A DNA stretch of 52,680 nucleotides from Pseudomonadota bacterium (GCA_023390245.1 JAEWDF010000098.1:1-52680), one strand, 5' to 3'; positions 9,394 to 19,850 are shown, counted from the first letter of the stretch. Notes: a model not told the origin generated them from the sequence alone. Numbers and translations are program-made.

Positions 9394-11091
9394 ATGTCTG
9401 CAACGGAAACTGCTCTTTCTCACGAGGTCAAGCTGGTCTCGCCTGATGAGGCGACCATCTATCTTCAGCGCGTTCGCAACCAGTCTCCGATCGATCGGAG
9501 GCAGGTTAGCACCTACGCCCGCGACATGGGCGATGGCATGTGGAAGCTGAACGGTGACCCCCTCATCTTTGACACCCATGGGGTGCTGCTGTCTGGCCGT
9601 CTAAGGCTTCACGCCTGTGCGACAGCTAACAAGCCGTTCCCGTCGCTGATCGTCCGAAACATCGATCCCTCTCATTTCGACACGATTGATGCTGTAAGGC
9701 GGAGGACTGTCTCTGACATCATGTCAATTCGCAAGGAGAAGGACGGGCGGGCGTTGGCTGCAGCACTCACCGTCTTGTGGCGCTTCGCGAACGACGATTT
9801 CACCACGCAGCGCAACCGTGTATCCTCGCAGGCCTTGCTCGCGATCTTGGAAGGGAACCCCGATATTCGGTTCTCATTGCGTTCAACGAAGCCTGCGTCG
9901 CACCTGGTCGGCCACGGTTTGGCAACGGCGCTTCATTTCATGTTTGCCCGTGTGGACCCTTCCAAGGCTGACTTTTTCTTCGCTGAACTAGCCAGCGACG
10001 CTGAAGCCACGACACCGGGCAATCAGTCGCTGAAGAAGCAGCTTGAGGATAGCGTTCGAGAGGGCGGACGGCGCAGCCAAGTTCAAGTTGCGGGGCTGCT
10101 GATACGCGCATGGGAGGCTTACCGCACGGGAAGGCCGTTGACTCTTGTTCGCTACTCGCCAGCGCACGATACCTTTCCTGGGATATCAGGCATGGACAGC
10201 CATGTTCGGTTTGATGGAGTGAAGCACAGCCGGCATGAGACTGGCACAGGGTCGAACGCCGTCCTGACGGGTTTGTCAGTTCGAGTTGAAGTGATCACAC
10301 CGTCCCGTGCAGGGGAAATCCTGAGCAGGAATGATCTCAATCGGAAAATAGCCTCAGCAGTCGTCGAGAAGTACGGTCGAGACATGCGCAGCGGTGCCTG
10401 GGCACTGAACGGACAAACAATCAAGATCGGCGCAAGTGGCCGATTGCTAGACGGACAGCATCGTTGCGCAGCAGCCGAAAAGTACAACGTCGCCTTCCCT
10501 GCAATCGTGGTCGAAGGGCTGGATGACGATGTGTTTGACACCTTCGATCTTGGGCAGCGGCGCTCCATCTCCGCGATCCTCAAGGATCGTAACGAAAGCA
10601 ACACGGCCAATCTTGCCGCCGCATTGCGATACGTCTGGCTTCTCGAGAACGGCTATATGACGCTGAGAAACGTCGCGCCCACAATATCCGAGCTAGTCGA
10701 TACCCTGGAGAGACACCCGCACATTAGGGAAAGCGTGAAGTTCATTACGCGGGTGCGGGATGTTACCTCCTCTATCGCGTTGGCTCTCCATTACTTCTTC
10801 GCGCAGGTTGACCGGGAGAAGGCGGATGAATTCCTCGACCGACTAGGCGATGGGGTCATGCTGGGTGCCGGAAGTCCAATCCTCAAGCTGAGGGAAATCC
10901 TCCTGGCCGACCGTGCAAACTTGAAGCGGCGCTTGTCCGACACGGAGAAAGCGGCCCTGATGATCAAGGCGTGGAACGCTCACGTCTCGGATCAGGCAGT
11001 CCGAAATTTAAAATGGCAGAACGCGGGGGAACGGCGGGAGGAGTTCCCTACTATCCGCCGAATTATGTCGGAGGGATTGATCAATGGCTGA
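9394..11091 (+). CDS. Tandem ParB/sulfiredoxin-like domain protein of unknown function
   Basis: A 565-aa protein built of two homologous halves at ~12-258 and ~298-552, offset by a constant 286 residues. The second half has the ParB/Srx-fold signature LLDGQHRCAAA (DGQHR at 353-357) followed by FDTFDLGQRRS (381-). The first half has LLSGRLRLHAC at the same place (SGRLR at 67-71) and FDTIDAVRRRT. The D, Q and H of the motif are thus lost in the first half while the rest of the fold is kept. Such domains occur singly in phage and plasmid proteins; in characterised relatives the motif binds nucleotide. The GC content is clearly lower than the surroundings, as is the 205-bp upstream region, suggesting horizontal transfer. 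It overlaps the next gene by 8 bp. Confidence 0.85.
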   Translation: MSATETALSHEVKLVSPDEATIYLQRVRNQSPIDRRQVSTYARDMGDGMWKLNGDPLIFDTHGVLLSGRLRLHACATANKPFPSLIVRNIDPSHFDTIDAVRRRTVSDIMSIRKEKDGRALAAALTVLWRFANDDFTTQRNRVSSQALLAILEGNPDIRFSLRSTKPASHLVGHGLATALHFMFARVDPSKADFFFAELASDAEATTPGNQSLKKQLEDSVREGGRRSQVQVAGLLIRAWEAYRTGRPLTLVRYSPAHDTFPGISGMDSHVRFDGVKHSRHETGTGSNAVLTGLSVRVEVITPSRAGEILSRNDLNRKIASAVVEKYGRDMRSGAWALNGQTIKIGASGRLLDGQHRCAAAEKYNVAFPAIVVEGLDDDVFDTFDLGQRRSISAILKDRNESNTANLAAALRYVWLLENGYMTLRNVAPTISELVDTLERHPHIRESVKFITRVRDVTSSIALALHYFFAQVDREKADEFLDRLGDGVMLGAGSPILKLREILLADRANLKRRLSDTEKAALMIKAWNAHVSDQAVRNLKWQNAGERREEFPTIRRIMSEGLING

Positions 11092-11251
11092 GAAGCTCTC
11101 TGAGACGCTAACGATACGGCTTTCCTACAGCGTGCTCACGAAGTTGGGCTTGCTCTCGGAGGGCCGTAGTCGAGCCTCTACGATCCGCGACTTGATTGAA
11201 CGGGCTCATAGACGATCGGCGAAACAACCCCGGAGGCGCGGGGATGCCTAG
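11084..11251 (+). CDS. Small ribbon-helix-helix (CopG/Arc-like) protein
   Basis: A 55-aa protein, MAEKLSETLTIRLSYSVLTK at the start, with the pattern of an RHH DNA-binding protein: a short strand (ETLTIRLS), helix A (YSVLTKLGLLSEGR), and helix B (SRASTIRDLIERAHRR), then a basic tail. The start ATG lies inside the last codons of the ParB/Srx-like gene (8-bp overlap) and its stop overlaps the start of the next gene by 8 bp, so all three are translationally coupled. It may repress the operon or deliver the larger protein to DNA; this is inference. Confidence 0.72.
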   Translation: MAEKLSETLTIRLSYSVLTKLGLLSEGRSRASTIRDLIERAHRRSAKQPRRRGDA

Positions 11252-11540
11252 CTCGTCTTTCAGCTTGACCAGGATTATGAATGTAGTCGCAGGCGGGACC
11301 GCCGCTCTGGCGCTTGCGGGCACGGTCCTATGGTACTTCGCTCGCCTCGATGCGCGCATCGTCACACTGGAGACGCGCGTAGCGGCTGAATCATCTACCG
11401 ACGACACGTCCGATACTGCGGTCAGTTGTCGAGAGTTAGCGGCTCAGGCGGCGGCAGCGTACAGAAATGGCGACGGAAGCGCAGTTGCAGTGCCGCTTGA
11501 GCGCCTGATGGATCGGCTTGGCTGCGAGCGCGCGCCCTAA
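11244..11540 (+). CDS. Small single-pass membrane protein, unknown function
   Basis: A 98-aa protein with one membrane segment at ~10-30 (IMNVVAGGTAALALAGTVLWYF), a short coiled-coil-like stretch (ARLDARIVTLETRVAAES), and an Ala-rich C-terminal part with two cysteines (SCREL and LGCERAP). The ATG at 11244 is chosen because GGAGG lies 8 nt upstream and it overlaps the RHH stop codon. An upstream TTG would extend it by 16 residues but lacks support. The layout resembles Rz-like or anchor proteins of phage origin, but no family is recognised. Third gene of the ParB/Srx operon. Confidence 0.65.
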   Translation: MPSSSFSLTRIMNVVAGGTAALALAGTVLWYFARLDARIVTLETRVAAESSTDDTSDTAVSCRELAAQAAAAYRNGDGSAVAVPLERLMDRLGCERAP

Positions 11541-11578
11541 GCTCCGCGTTGTGGTAGACGTATCGACGGATACTCAGC

Positions 11579-11875
11579 CTAAACCAACTCTACCTTCAAC
11601 GACCGCCCCAGCACCCGCGCCGCGCGACTCAGGGTGTCCAGCGTCACGTTCGACGCTTCCGGGTCCAGCACCCGGTTCAGTTGGGCGCGGCTGGTCTCCA
11701 TTTCGGCGGCCATGGCGGCGCGGGTCAGGCCCTGGGCCTTCATCGCCTGCTGGAGCTGGAGGGCGATCACGCTCTTGACCGCGCGCAGAGTCACCTCTTC
11801 ACGGACGCCCTCCTCGTCGAGGAAGTCGTCCAGGGTGGCGAGGTCCGAGGGGTCGCGGAACTTCGTGTCTGTCAT
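11579..11875 (-). CDS. HigA-like antitoxin, XRE-type helix-turn-helix protein
   Basis: A 98-aa protein with a helix-turn-helix at ~45-95: ALQLQQAMKAQGLTRAAMAA, METSRAQLNRVLDP, VTLDTLSRAARVLGRSLKVEL. This is the pattern of antitoxins paired with HigB/Gp49 toxins. The N-terminal part (FRDPSDLATLDDFLDEEG) is acidic. It begins 11 bp after the toxin gene ends, in the HigBA order (toxin first). It should neutralise the toxin and repress the operon. The ATG at 11875 gives the family N-terminus. Confidence 0.87.
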   Translation of the reverse strand: MTDTKFRDPSDLATLDDFLDEEGVREEVTLRAVKSVIALQLQQAMKAQGLTRAAMAAEMETSRAQLNRVLDPEASNVTLDTLSRAARVLGRSLKVELV

Positions 11876-11886
11876 GAGGCGCCTCT

Positions 11887-12231
11887 CTAAAGGCTGCGCT
11901 CCTTCATGCGCCGGAGTGCGATCTCGATCTCGGCCTTGGGGGTCTTCTGCGACTTCTTGATGAAGCCGTGCACGACAATCAGCGCCTTGTGCTCCGCATC
12001 GTGGAAGAAGATCATCCGCGCCTCGCGGTTGCCGTTCAGGCTGGATCGAACTTCCCATAGTCCGCCTCCAAGCGAGCGGCAGAGCGGAAGCCCCATCGGA
12101 AACCCGAACTGGACCCGCTTGAGGTCGTAGCCGAGGATCGCGCGGTCCGGCTTATCGAAGGATCGCAGCCACTCCTGAATGACCGGACGACCGGCGGGGG
12201 TCTGGTAGAAGCGGACCGTATGCACACGCAA
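11887..12231 (-). CDS. HigB/Gp49-like toxin (RelE superfamily)
   Basis: A 114-aa protein of the phage-derived Gp49-like/HigB family: VRFYQTPAGRPVIQEWLRSF, LGYDLKRVQFGFPMGLPLCRSLGGGLWEVR, EARMIFFHDAEHKALIVVHGFIKKSQKTP, and the C-terminal EIEIALRRMKE. Family members are ribosome-dependent mRNA interferases. The conserved FIKKSQKTP block and the R in LWEVR are present, so it looks intact. Paired with the XRE antitoxin downstream. A 17-bp palindrome about 100 bp upstream may be its operator. Confidence 0.9.
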   Translation of the reverse strand: MRVHTVRFYQTPAGRPVIQEWLRSFDKPDRAILGYDLKRVQFGFPMGLPLCRSLGGGLWEVRSSLNGNREARMIFFHDAEHKALIVVHGFIKKSQKTPKAEIEIALRRMKERSL

Positions 12232-12333
12232 TCTCCGCGAGAGCGAATGGACAACCTTGCATAGAGGGTCTCTCCCTTCCAGCGTCTCGGCCCATGCCGT
12301 GACGTGCGCACCTATCGTATCATTTATGGTTCA

Positions 12334-12350
12334 GTATGCAATGCGCATAC
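12334..12350. promoter_or_regulatory. Palindrome GTATGC-N5-GCATAC upstream of higBA
   Basis: GTATGC at 12334-12339 and GCATAC at 12345-12350 with AATGC between. It lies in the AT-richer region upstream of the toxin-antitoxin pair and directly after the stop of the 12352 gene. It is a reasonable operator for the XRE antitoxin, but the distance to the toxin start (~100 bp) is long. Confidence 0.4.
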
Positions 12351-12351
12351 C

Positions 12352-13104
12352 TCACCACGTCTCGATCGCCTCCCACGCCTCGCAGGTCATCCGCCCGCGC
12401 GTCGAAATGACGTCCCGCCCGTCGCGCACGCGCCGGTCGGCCTCCGTGTCCTCGGGCAGATCCAGGCCGTGCGCCGCAAGCCGCGCCTCCAGCGCCGCGA
12501 TCCAGCGCTCCAGGGCGAAGCGGCGGCGCAGCGTCACCTCCCACGCATCGTTGTCGCGCCGGAACTCGGCGTTGCGCCTGTCCCAGTAGGCGGTCTTCAC
12601 CGGATCGGCGCCGACGTTGTCGGGATCGACGGCGAAGCGGTCGTTCATCGCGCCGCGATCCATGGCGAGGATGTCGAGCACCAGGCCCAGCGGCGCCGTC
12701 TCCGCCGTCAGCCCGCCCGCCGAGGGCCCGTCGCGCTCCGCCAGCTTGCGATAGGTCTCGGCCAGGGCTGCCGCGGCGCGGGCCTCGGTCCAGGCGCGGG
12801 CCTGCATGGCCCGGCCCGAGGCCAGGATCGCCGCGCGCGCCAGGGCGGCTGGATCGCCTTCCTCCTGCGCCGGCAGGGGGTCGAACAGCGGCGGGGGCGG
12901 CGGCGCAGCCGGCGGATCGACCGGTTCGGCCGGAGGATGCAGATAGCGGGCCCAGCCCTGGCGCGTCGCCCGGGCGCGCAGGGCGTCGACGCCCACGCCA
13001 TACTTCTCCGCCGTCTCCCGCGCCCCCAGGCCGGCCAGATAGTCCTGGCGCACCTTCTCCCAGACCGAGGGCGGCTGGATCTTGTAGCGACGTGCCTTTT
13101 CCAT
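12352..13104 (-). CDS. Helix-turn-helix protein of unknown function
   Basis: A 250-aa protein. The N-terminal ~60 residues (SVWEKVRQDYLAGLGARETAEKYGVGVDALRARATRQGWAR) read as a helix-turn-helix of the type in phage terminase small subunits and resolvase-like proteins. A Pro-rich linker follows (~75-95), then a mostly helical, Ala/Arg/Glu-rich C-terminal part. GC content is high and chromosomal in style, unlike the island beside it. The ATG at 13104 is chosen; the longer frame upstream runs through repeat sequence. Three phased TTTACAG repeats lie 50-100 bp upstream and may be its own binding sites. It is not assigned to a known family. Confidence 0.72.
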   Translation of the reverse strand: MEKARRYKIQPPSVWEKVRQDYLAGLGARETAEKYGVGVDALRARATRQGWARYLHPPAEPVDPPAAPPPPPLFDPLPAQEEGDPAALARAAILASGRAMQARAWTEARAAAALAETYRKLAERDGPSAGGLTAETAPLGLVLDILAMDRGAMNDRFAVDPDNVGADPVKTAYWDRRNAEFRRDNDAWEVTLRRRFALERWIAALEARLAAHGLDLPEDTEADRRVRDGRDVISTRGRMTCEAWEAIETW

Positions 13105-13152
13105 GCCGCGCAGTATGGGGCATGGACAAACCCAGGCTGGAAAGTCGACGAA

Positions 13153-13202
13153 TTTACAGGTTAAAGGCCTGAATTTACAGAAATCGGGGCGCGGGTTTAC
13201 AG
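13153..13202 (+). repeat. Three phased TTTACAG direct repeats
   Basis: TTTACAG occurs at 13153-13159, 13174-13180 and 13196-13202, with start-to-start distances of 21 and 22 bp, close to two helical turns. The first two share GAATTTACAG-like context. They lie in the promoter region of the HTH gene at 13104. Confidence 0.65.
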
Positions 13203-13223
13203 GTCCCTGCGCGCACAATTCCC

Positions 13224-13393
13224 TCTCCCTCCCCCTGCGGGGGAGGGTGGTCGCGCCGGAGGCGAGACCGGGTGGGGGCGGCAGGGCGAAACCCCACAAG
13301 TCTGTCTGAAATCGGGGCGGCGCGGCCTTGCCTGGCCCTCCCCACCCGGCTTCGGCTGCGCCTCAGCCACCCTCCCCCGCAGGGGGAGGGAGA
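13224..13393. repeat. Palindromic intergenic repeat, copy E
   Basis: The outer arms are a perfect 27-bp inverted repeat (13224-13250 against 13367-13393). Each arm is itself palindromic around CCCCCTGCGGGGG. The inner part also contains complementary stretches around CTCCCCACCCGG. It lies just after lepA and is a subtype distinct from copies A, C and D. Confidence 0.8.
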
Positions 13394-13406
13394 ACGCCCG
13401 TGCGCC

Positions 13407-15215
<1,809 letters not shown>

Positions 15216-15410
15216 GCGCGCGCCCCTATCACGCACGCGGGCCGGGACCAAGCCGGACGCGGCCATCCGTAACCGGCGCAGCGCCACATTAAGCCTTCGC
15301 AATAAAACGTTTGCAGGTTTGAGGGCAGGCTGCCGACACGGTATGAGCATCGGTCCGAAGCCGCCGCTCCGCCCGGCCGTTCAGCCCCGACTGCAACCGA
15401 GGACCATCCC

Positions 15411-16547
15411 GTGCTCAAGACCCCTCGTTCGATCCTGGCCGCGAGCGCGGCGTTCGGCGTGCTGATGCTGGCCGGTTGCGGCGGCCACGGCGACGACAAG
15501 GGCGCCGAGAAGGCCGGCGCCTCGCGCCAGACGGTGACCGTGGCCGCCGTCGCCCAGACCAGCCTGGACCGCGCGGTCAGCGCCTCGGGTACGGTCTCGG
15601 CCTGGGAGGAAGTGCCCGTCGCGGCTGAGACCGGCGGCCTGACCGCCGTCGCCCTCTATGTCGACGAGGGATCCTATGTCCGCCAGGGCCAGCCGCTGGT
15701 GCAGATGAACGACGTCCTGCTGCGCGCCCAGCAGCAGCAGCAGCAAGCCCAAGTCGAGCTGGCGGAGGCCAATGTGGCGCGCGACGACGCCGCTCTGGCC
15801 CGCGCGCAGGAGTTGAAGGCGCGCGGCTTCCTGTCGCAGGCGTCGCTCGACACGGCCCTGGCCAACCAGCGGTCATCGGCCGCCAATCTGGCCGCCGCCC
15901 GCGCGACGCTTTCCCAGACCCGCACCCAACTGAACCAGGCCACTATCCGCGCGCCGGTCAGCGGTCAGATCATCAGTCGCAGCGTGACCAAGGGCCAGAT
16001 CATCCAGGCCGGGACCGAACTGTTCCGCATGGTGCGCGACGGCCGGCTGGAACTGGACGCCCAGGTTCCCGAAACCGACCTGCCGCTGCTGCGCGCCGGC
16101 CAGTCGGCGACCGTCACCTCCAGCGACGCGGGCTCGACCACCGGCACGATCCGCATCGTCACGCCCGAGGTGAACGCCGAGACCCGGCTGGGCGTGGCGC
16201 GCATCTCCCTGGCGCCCGGCAGCCAATTGAAGCCGGGCATGTTCGCCCGCGCCCAGATCGCGGTCGGGGGACAGCCGGCGATCACCGTGCCGACCGCGGC
16301 GGTGCTGTATCGCAACAACCGCTCCGGCGTCTTCCTGCTGAACGCCGACGGGGCGACGGTGCGGTTCCAGCCGGTCGACGTCCTGTCGCGCACCGATACG
16401 CAGACGGCGGTCGGCGGCCTGGAGGCCGGCGCGCGCGTCGTCGTCGACGGCGCCGGCTTCCTCAACGACGGCGACCGCGTGACGATCTCGTCGCGTCCGG
16501 CCGGCCAGGCCGCCGCGCGGCCGACCGCCCAGCCCGCGTCGAAATAG
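15411..16547 (+). CDS. RND efflux periplasmic adaptor (membrane fusion lipoprotein)
   Basis: A 378-aa adaptor linking an inner-membrane RND pump to an outer-membrane channel. The signal peptide ends in the lipobox LAGC (Cys23), so it is lipid-anchored. The biotinyl-lipoyl-like domain (VPVAAETGGLTAVALYVDEGSYVRQGQPL) flanks a coiled-coil hairpin (~95-165, Gln/Ala-rich). A second lipoyl half (RAPVSGQIISRSVTKGQII) and a beta-barrel follow. The start is GTG at 15411, with GAGGA upstream. The pump gene follows 9 bp later. No outer-membrane factor gene is nearby, so a shared channel is likely. Confidence 0.93.
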   Translation: MLKTPRSILAASAAFGVLMLAGCGGHGDDKGAEKAGASRQTVTVAAVAQTSLDRAVSASGTVSAWEEVPVAAETGGLTAVALYVDEGSYVRQGQPLVQMNDVLLRAQQQQQQAQVELAEANVARDDAALARAQELKARGFLSQASLDTALANQRSSAANLAAARATLSQTRTQLNQATIRAPVSGQIISRSVTKGQIIQAGTELFRMVRDGRLELDAQVPETDLPLLRAGQSATVTSSDAGSTTGTIRIVTPEVNAETRLGVARISLAPGSQLKPGMFARAQIAVGGQPAITVPTAAVLYRNNRSGVFLLNADGATVRFQPVDVLSRTDTQTAVGGLEAGARVVVDGAGFLNDGDRVTISSRPAGQAAARPTAQPASK

Positions 16548-16556
16548 GGACCGCCG

Positions 16557-19500
16557 ATGAACCAGATCTCGTCCTGGGCGATCAAGAACCCGATCCCGAT
16601 CATCCTGCTGTTCCTGCTGCTGACCCTGGGCGGGATCACCGGCTTCGCCGGCATGCGGATCAACAACAACCCCGACATCGACTTCCCGCTGGTGGCGGTC
16701 ACCGCCGCGCGGCCCGGCGCCGCGCCCGCCGAGATGGAGGTCCAGGTCACCCGCCTGATCGAGGATTCGATCGCCGGCCTGTCGGGCGTGCGCCACATCT
16801 ATTCCAACGTCTCAGACGGCGTCTCCTCGACCACCATCGAGTTCGAGCTGGGCACCGACACCGAGCGCGCCACCAACGACGTCCGCAACGCCATGAGCGG
16901 CGTGCGCGCCTCCCTGCCCCAGGACATGCAGGAGCCGACGGTCCAGCGCATCGACATCACCGGCGACGCCCTGATCACCTATGTCGTCCGCTCCGCCACC
17001 ATGACGCCGGAGCAGATCAGCTGGTTCATCGACAACGAGGTCAGCCGGTCGCTGCTGGCCCTGGGCGGGGTCGGCGAGGTCAACCGCTCGGGCGGCGTGG
17101 ACCGCGAGATCCGGGTCGAGCTGGACCCGCAGCGCCTGTCCGCCTACGGCGTCACCGCAGCCCAGGTCAGCCAGGCCCTGACCAGCGTCAACAACAACCT
17201 GCCGGGCGGCCGCGTCACCGTGGCGGGCTCCGAGCGCGCAGTCCGCACCCTGGGCGCCGCGACCTCGGTGGAGCAGTTGCGCGAGACCCTGGTCCCCCTG
17301 GGCGACGGCCGCACCGTCCGCGTCGGCGACCTGGGCAAGGTCGAGGACAAGTGGAGCGAGCCGCGCCGCCTGGCGCGCTACGACGGCCAGGAGGCCGTGA
17401 CCTTCAACTTCCTGCGCTCGCGCGAGGCCAGCGAGGTCAAGGTCGCCGACAAGGTGCGCGCCGAGGTGGCCCGCATCGACGAGGCCCATCCGGAGCTGAC
17501 CATCCAGCAGGTCACCTCCAGCGTGAAGTACATCGAGGAAAGCTACATGGCCTCGCTGGAGGCCCTGGGGCTGGGCGCCGTGCTGGCGATCATCGTGGTG
17601 TTCATCTTCCTGCGCGACTGGCGCGCGACCCTGGTGGCGGCGACCGCCATGCCCATGTCGCTGATCCCCACCTTCGCCCTGCTGGGACCGATGGACCAGT
17701 CGCTGAACACGGTGACGCTGCTGGCCCTGTCGCTGACCATCGGCATCCTGGTCGACGACGCCATCGTGGAGATCGAGAACATCGTCCGGCACATGCGGGA
17801 CGGAAAGCCGCCCTATGACGCCGCGGTCGAGGCGGCCGACGAGATCGGCCTGGCGGTCGTGGCCACCACCGCCACCATCATCGCCGTCTTCGCGCCGGTC
17901 GGCTTCATGCCGGGGATCATCGGCCAGTTCTTCAAGGCCTTCGCCCTGGCGGCCTGCATCAGCGTGTTTTTCTCGCTGGTCGTGGCCCGGACGCTGACGC
18001 CGCTGATGGCGGCCTACATGCTCAAGCACACCAAGCACGAGGACAAGGACCCGTTCTGGATGAGCGGCTACCTGAGGGGGCTGCGCTGGTCGCTGGGGAA
18101 CCGCTGGAAGGTGTTCGTCCTGGGCATCGTCTTCCTGGTCGGCTCCATCGGCCTGTCGATCGTCTCGAAGATGTCGTTCGAATTCATGTCCCCGGCCGAC
18201 GAAGGACGCGCCGCCTTCCAGGTCGAGACCCCGCCGGGCTCGACCCTGAGGGACACCGACGCCATCGTGCAGGAGATCACCCGCCGCCTGGAGGCCCGGC
18301 CGGAGGTCACCTCCGTCTACGCCGCCGTCGGCGGACAGGACGTGAACCAGGCCAATGTCTACGCCGACCTCGTCCCCAAGGGAAAACGCGAGCTGAGCCA
18401 GCAGGCCTTCGCCCGCGCCATGGTCGACGAGCTGAAGGCGATCCCCGGCGCCCGCATTCGCGCCGGCATCGCCCAGCAGGGCGGCGGGCCCGGCGACGGG
18501 ACCAGCTACACCTTCTCGATCCTGGGCGACAATCCGACGGCGCTGGAGGCCGCGGCGCGCGCCGTGGAGGAACAGATGCGCGGCGTTCCCGGACTGGCGA
18601 ACGTGGTCAACACCGCCGCCATCGCCCGGCCCGAGATCGTGGTCACCCCGCGTCCCGACGAGGCGGCGCTGGCCGGCGTCTCGGCCGGAACCCTGTCCCA
18701 GGCGGTGCGGGTCGCCACCATCGGCGACGTCGACCAGAACCTGCCCAAGTACAATCTCGGCGACCGCCAGATTCCGATCCGGCTGCAACTGACCGAGGCG
18801 GCCCGCGAGGACCTGAACGTGCTGGAGAACCTGCGCGTCCCGACCGCCTCGGGCGCCTCGGTGCCGCTCAGCGCCGTCGCCGACGTCGAATTCGGCGCAG
18901 GACCGGCCACCGTCAGCCGGCAGGACCGCTCGCGCATCGCCTCGATCACGGCCGAACTGGACGGGATCACCACCGGCGCCGCCGCCCAGGCCGTGCAGCG
19001 CCTGCCCGCGGTCAGGAGCCTGCCGGCCGGCGTGCGCCAGGTGCCGGCGGGCGACACCGAATTCATCCAGGAGATGATCACCGGCTTCGCCACCGCCTTC
19101 CTGTCGGGCATCCTGCTGATGTACGCGGTGCTGACCCTGCTGTTCAAAAGCTTCGCCTATCCGGTCACCATCATGGCGGCCCTGCCGCTGGCCATCGGCG
19201 GCGCCTTCATCGCCCTGGTGCTGGCGGGCAAGAGCTTCTCCATGTCGGCCCTGATCGGGGTGCTGATGCTGATGGGGATCGCGGCGAAGAACTCCATCCT
19301 GCTGGTCGACTACGTCATCATGGCCGAGAAGGAAGGCATGCCCCGGCGCGACGCCATCCTGGACGCCGCCCACAAGCGGGCGCGGCCGATCCTGATGACC
19401 ACCTTCGCCATGGGCGCGGGCATGGTGCCCATCGCCCTGGGTGTCGGCGCCGACGTCGAGTTCCGTTCGCCCATGGCGGTGGCGGTGCTGGGCGGCCTGA

Positions 19501-19643
19501 TCTCCTCGACCTTCCTGTCGCTGCTCTACATCCCGGCGATCTTCACCATCGTGGACGACTTCGCCCAGTTCGCCCGCCGCAACCTGCGCCGCCTGACCGC
19601 CGGCCAGCGCCGGCTGGAAGGCGAGACCACGCCGGCGGAATAG
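16557..19643 (+). CDS. RND family efflux transporter permease (AcrB/MexF-like)
   Basis: A 1028-aa inner-membrane proton-driven pump of the HAE-1 type. The first membrane helix (NPIPIILLFLLLTLGG), the periplasmic PN/PC domains, and the TM4 proton relay GILVDDAIVEIENI (two adjacent Asp) are present, together with the TM10 lysine in MGIAAKNSILLVDY. Twelve membrane segments in two groups are apparent. It forms an operon with the adaptor upstream (9-bp gap). The substrate cannot be told from sequence; HAE-1 pumps export hydrophobic drugs, dyes or detergents. The operon ends at the strong terminator at 19851, beyond a palindromic repeat. Confidence 0.96.
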   Translation: MNQISSWAIKNPIPIILLFLLLTLGGITGFAGMRINNNPDIDFPLVAVTAARPGAAPAEMEVQVTRLIEDSIAGLSGVRHIYSNVSDGVSSTTIEFELGTDTERATNDVRNAMSGVRASLPQDMQEPTVQRIDITGDALITYVVRSATMTPEQISWFIDNEVSRSLLALGGVGEVNRSGGVDREIRVELDPQRLSAYGVTAAQVSQALTSVNNNLPGGRVTVAGSERAVRTLGAATSVEQLRETLVPLGDGRTVRVGDLGKVEDKWSEPRRLARYDGQEAVTFNFLRSREASEVKVADKVRAEVARIDEAHPELTIQQVTSSVKYIEESYMASLEALGLGAVLAIIVVFIFLRDWRATLVAATAMPMSLIPTFALLGPMDQSLNTVTLLALSLTIGILVDDAIVEIENIVRHMRDGKPPYDAAVEAADEIGLAVVATTATIIAVFAPVGFMPGIIGQFFKAFALAACISVFFSLVVARTLTPLMAAYMLKHTKHEDKDPFWMSGYLRGLRWSLGNRWKVFVLGIVFLVGSIGLSIVSKMSFEFMSPADEGRAAFQVETPPGSTLRDTDAIVQEITRRLEARPEVTSVYAAVGGQDVNQANVYADLVPKGKRELSQQAFARAMVDELKAIPGARIRAGIAQQGGGPGDGTSYTFSILGDNPTALEAAARAVEEQMRGVPGLANVVNTAAIARPEIVVTPRPDEAALAGVSAGTLSQAVRVATIGDVDQNLPKYNLGDRQIPIRLQLTEAAREDLNVLENLRVPTASGASVPLSAVADVEFGAGPATVSRQDRSRIASITAELDGITTGAAAQAVQRLPAVRSLPAGVRQVPAGDTEFIQEMITGFATAFLSGILLMYAVLTLLFKSFAYPVTIMAALPLAIGGAFIALVLAGKSFSMSALIGVLMLMGIAAKNSILLVDYVIMAEKEGMPRRDAILDAAHKRARPILMTTFAMGAGMVPIALGVGADVEFRSPMAVAVLGGLISSTFLSLLYIPAIFTIVDDFAQFARRNLRRLTAGQRRLEGETTPAE

Positions 19644-19660
19644 GCGGCAAGCGCCAGGCC

Positions 19661-19834
19661 GTCTCCTCCCCATGAAATGGCGGGGCCGCCCCCGGGTCTC
19701 GCCAAAGGCGAGCCCGAGGACAGGCTGCGCGGCGGAGGGCTCTCGAAACGGCTCCGGCGTCCGGGGAACGGCAAAGACCCCCTCCGTCTCTCCGCTTCGC
19801 TCCGAGCCGCCTCCCCGCGAAGCTGGGAGGAGAC
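19661..19834. repeat. Palindromic intergenic repeat, copy B (divergent)
   Basis: Begins GTCTCCTCCC (19661) and ends GGGAGGAGAC (19834), the same terminal inverted repeats as copies C and D. The interior is diverged and longer, but keeps a CCCCCTCCG...CTCCGCTTC block. It lies between the RND pump gene and the terminator. Confidence 0.7.
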
Positions 19835-19850
19835 CTCGAACCGGCATGAA

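Noticed and set aside
9189..13104. Prophage or integrative element with defined ends
   Set aside because: No integrase, portal, capsid or complete terminase gene and no attachment-site repeats were seen, so only an acquired island is claimed.
12352..13104. Phage terminase small subunit
   Set aside because: The N-terminal HTH is similar in pattern, but the rest does not match, no large subunit follows, and the codon use is chromosomal.
16812..19847. Open frame of over 1000 codons antisense to the RND pump gene
   Set aside because: It is a shadow of the high-GC pump gene; the composition is His/Gln/Asp/Gly-rich with no domain, while the sense strand gives a complete RND pump.
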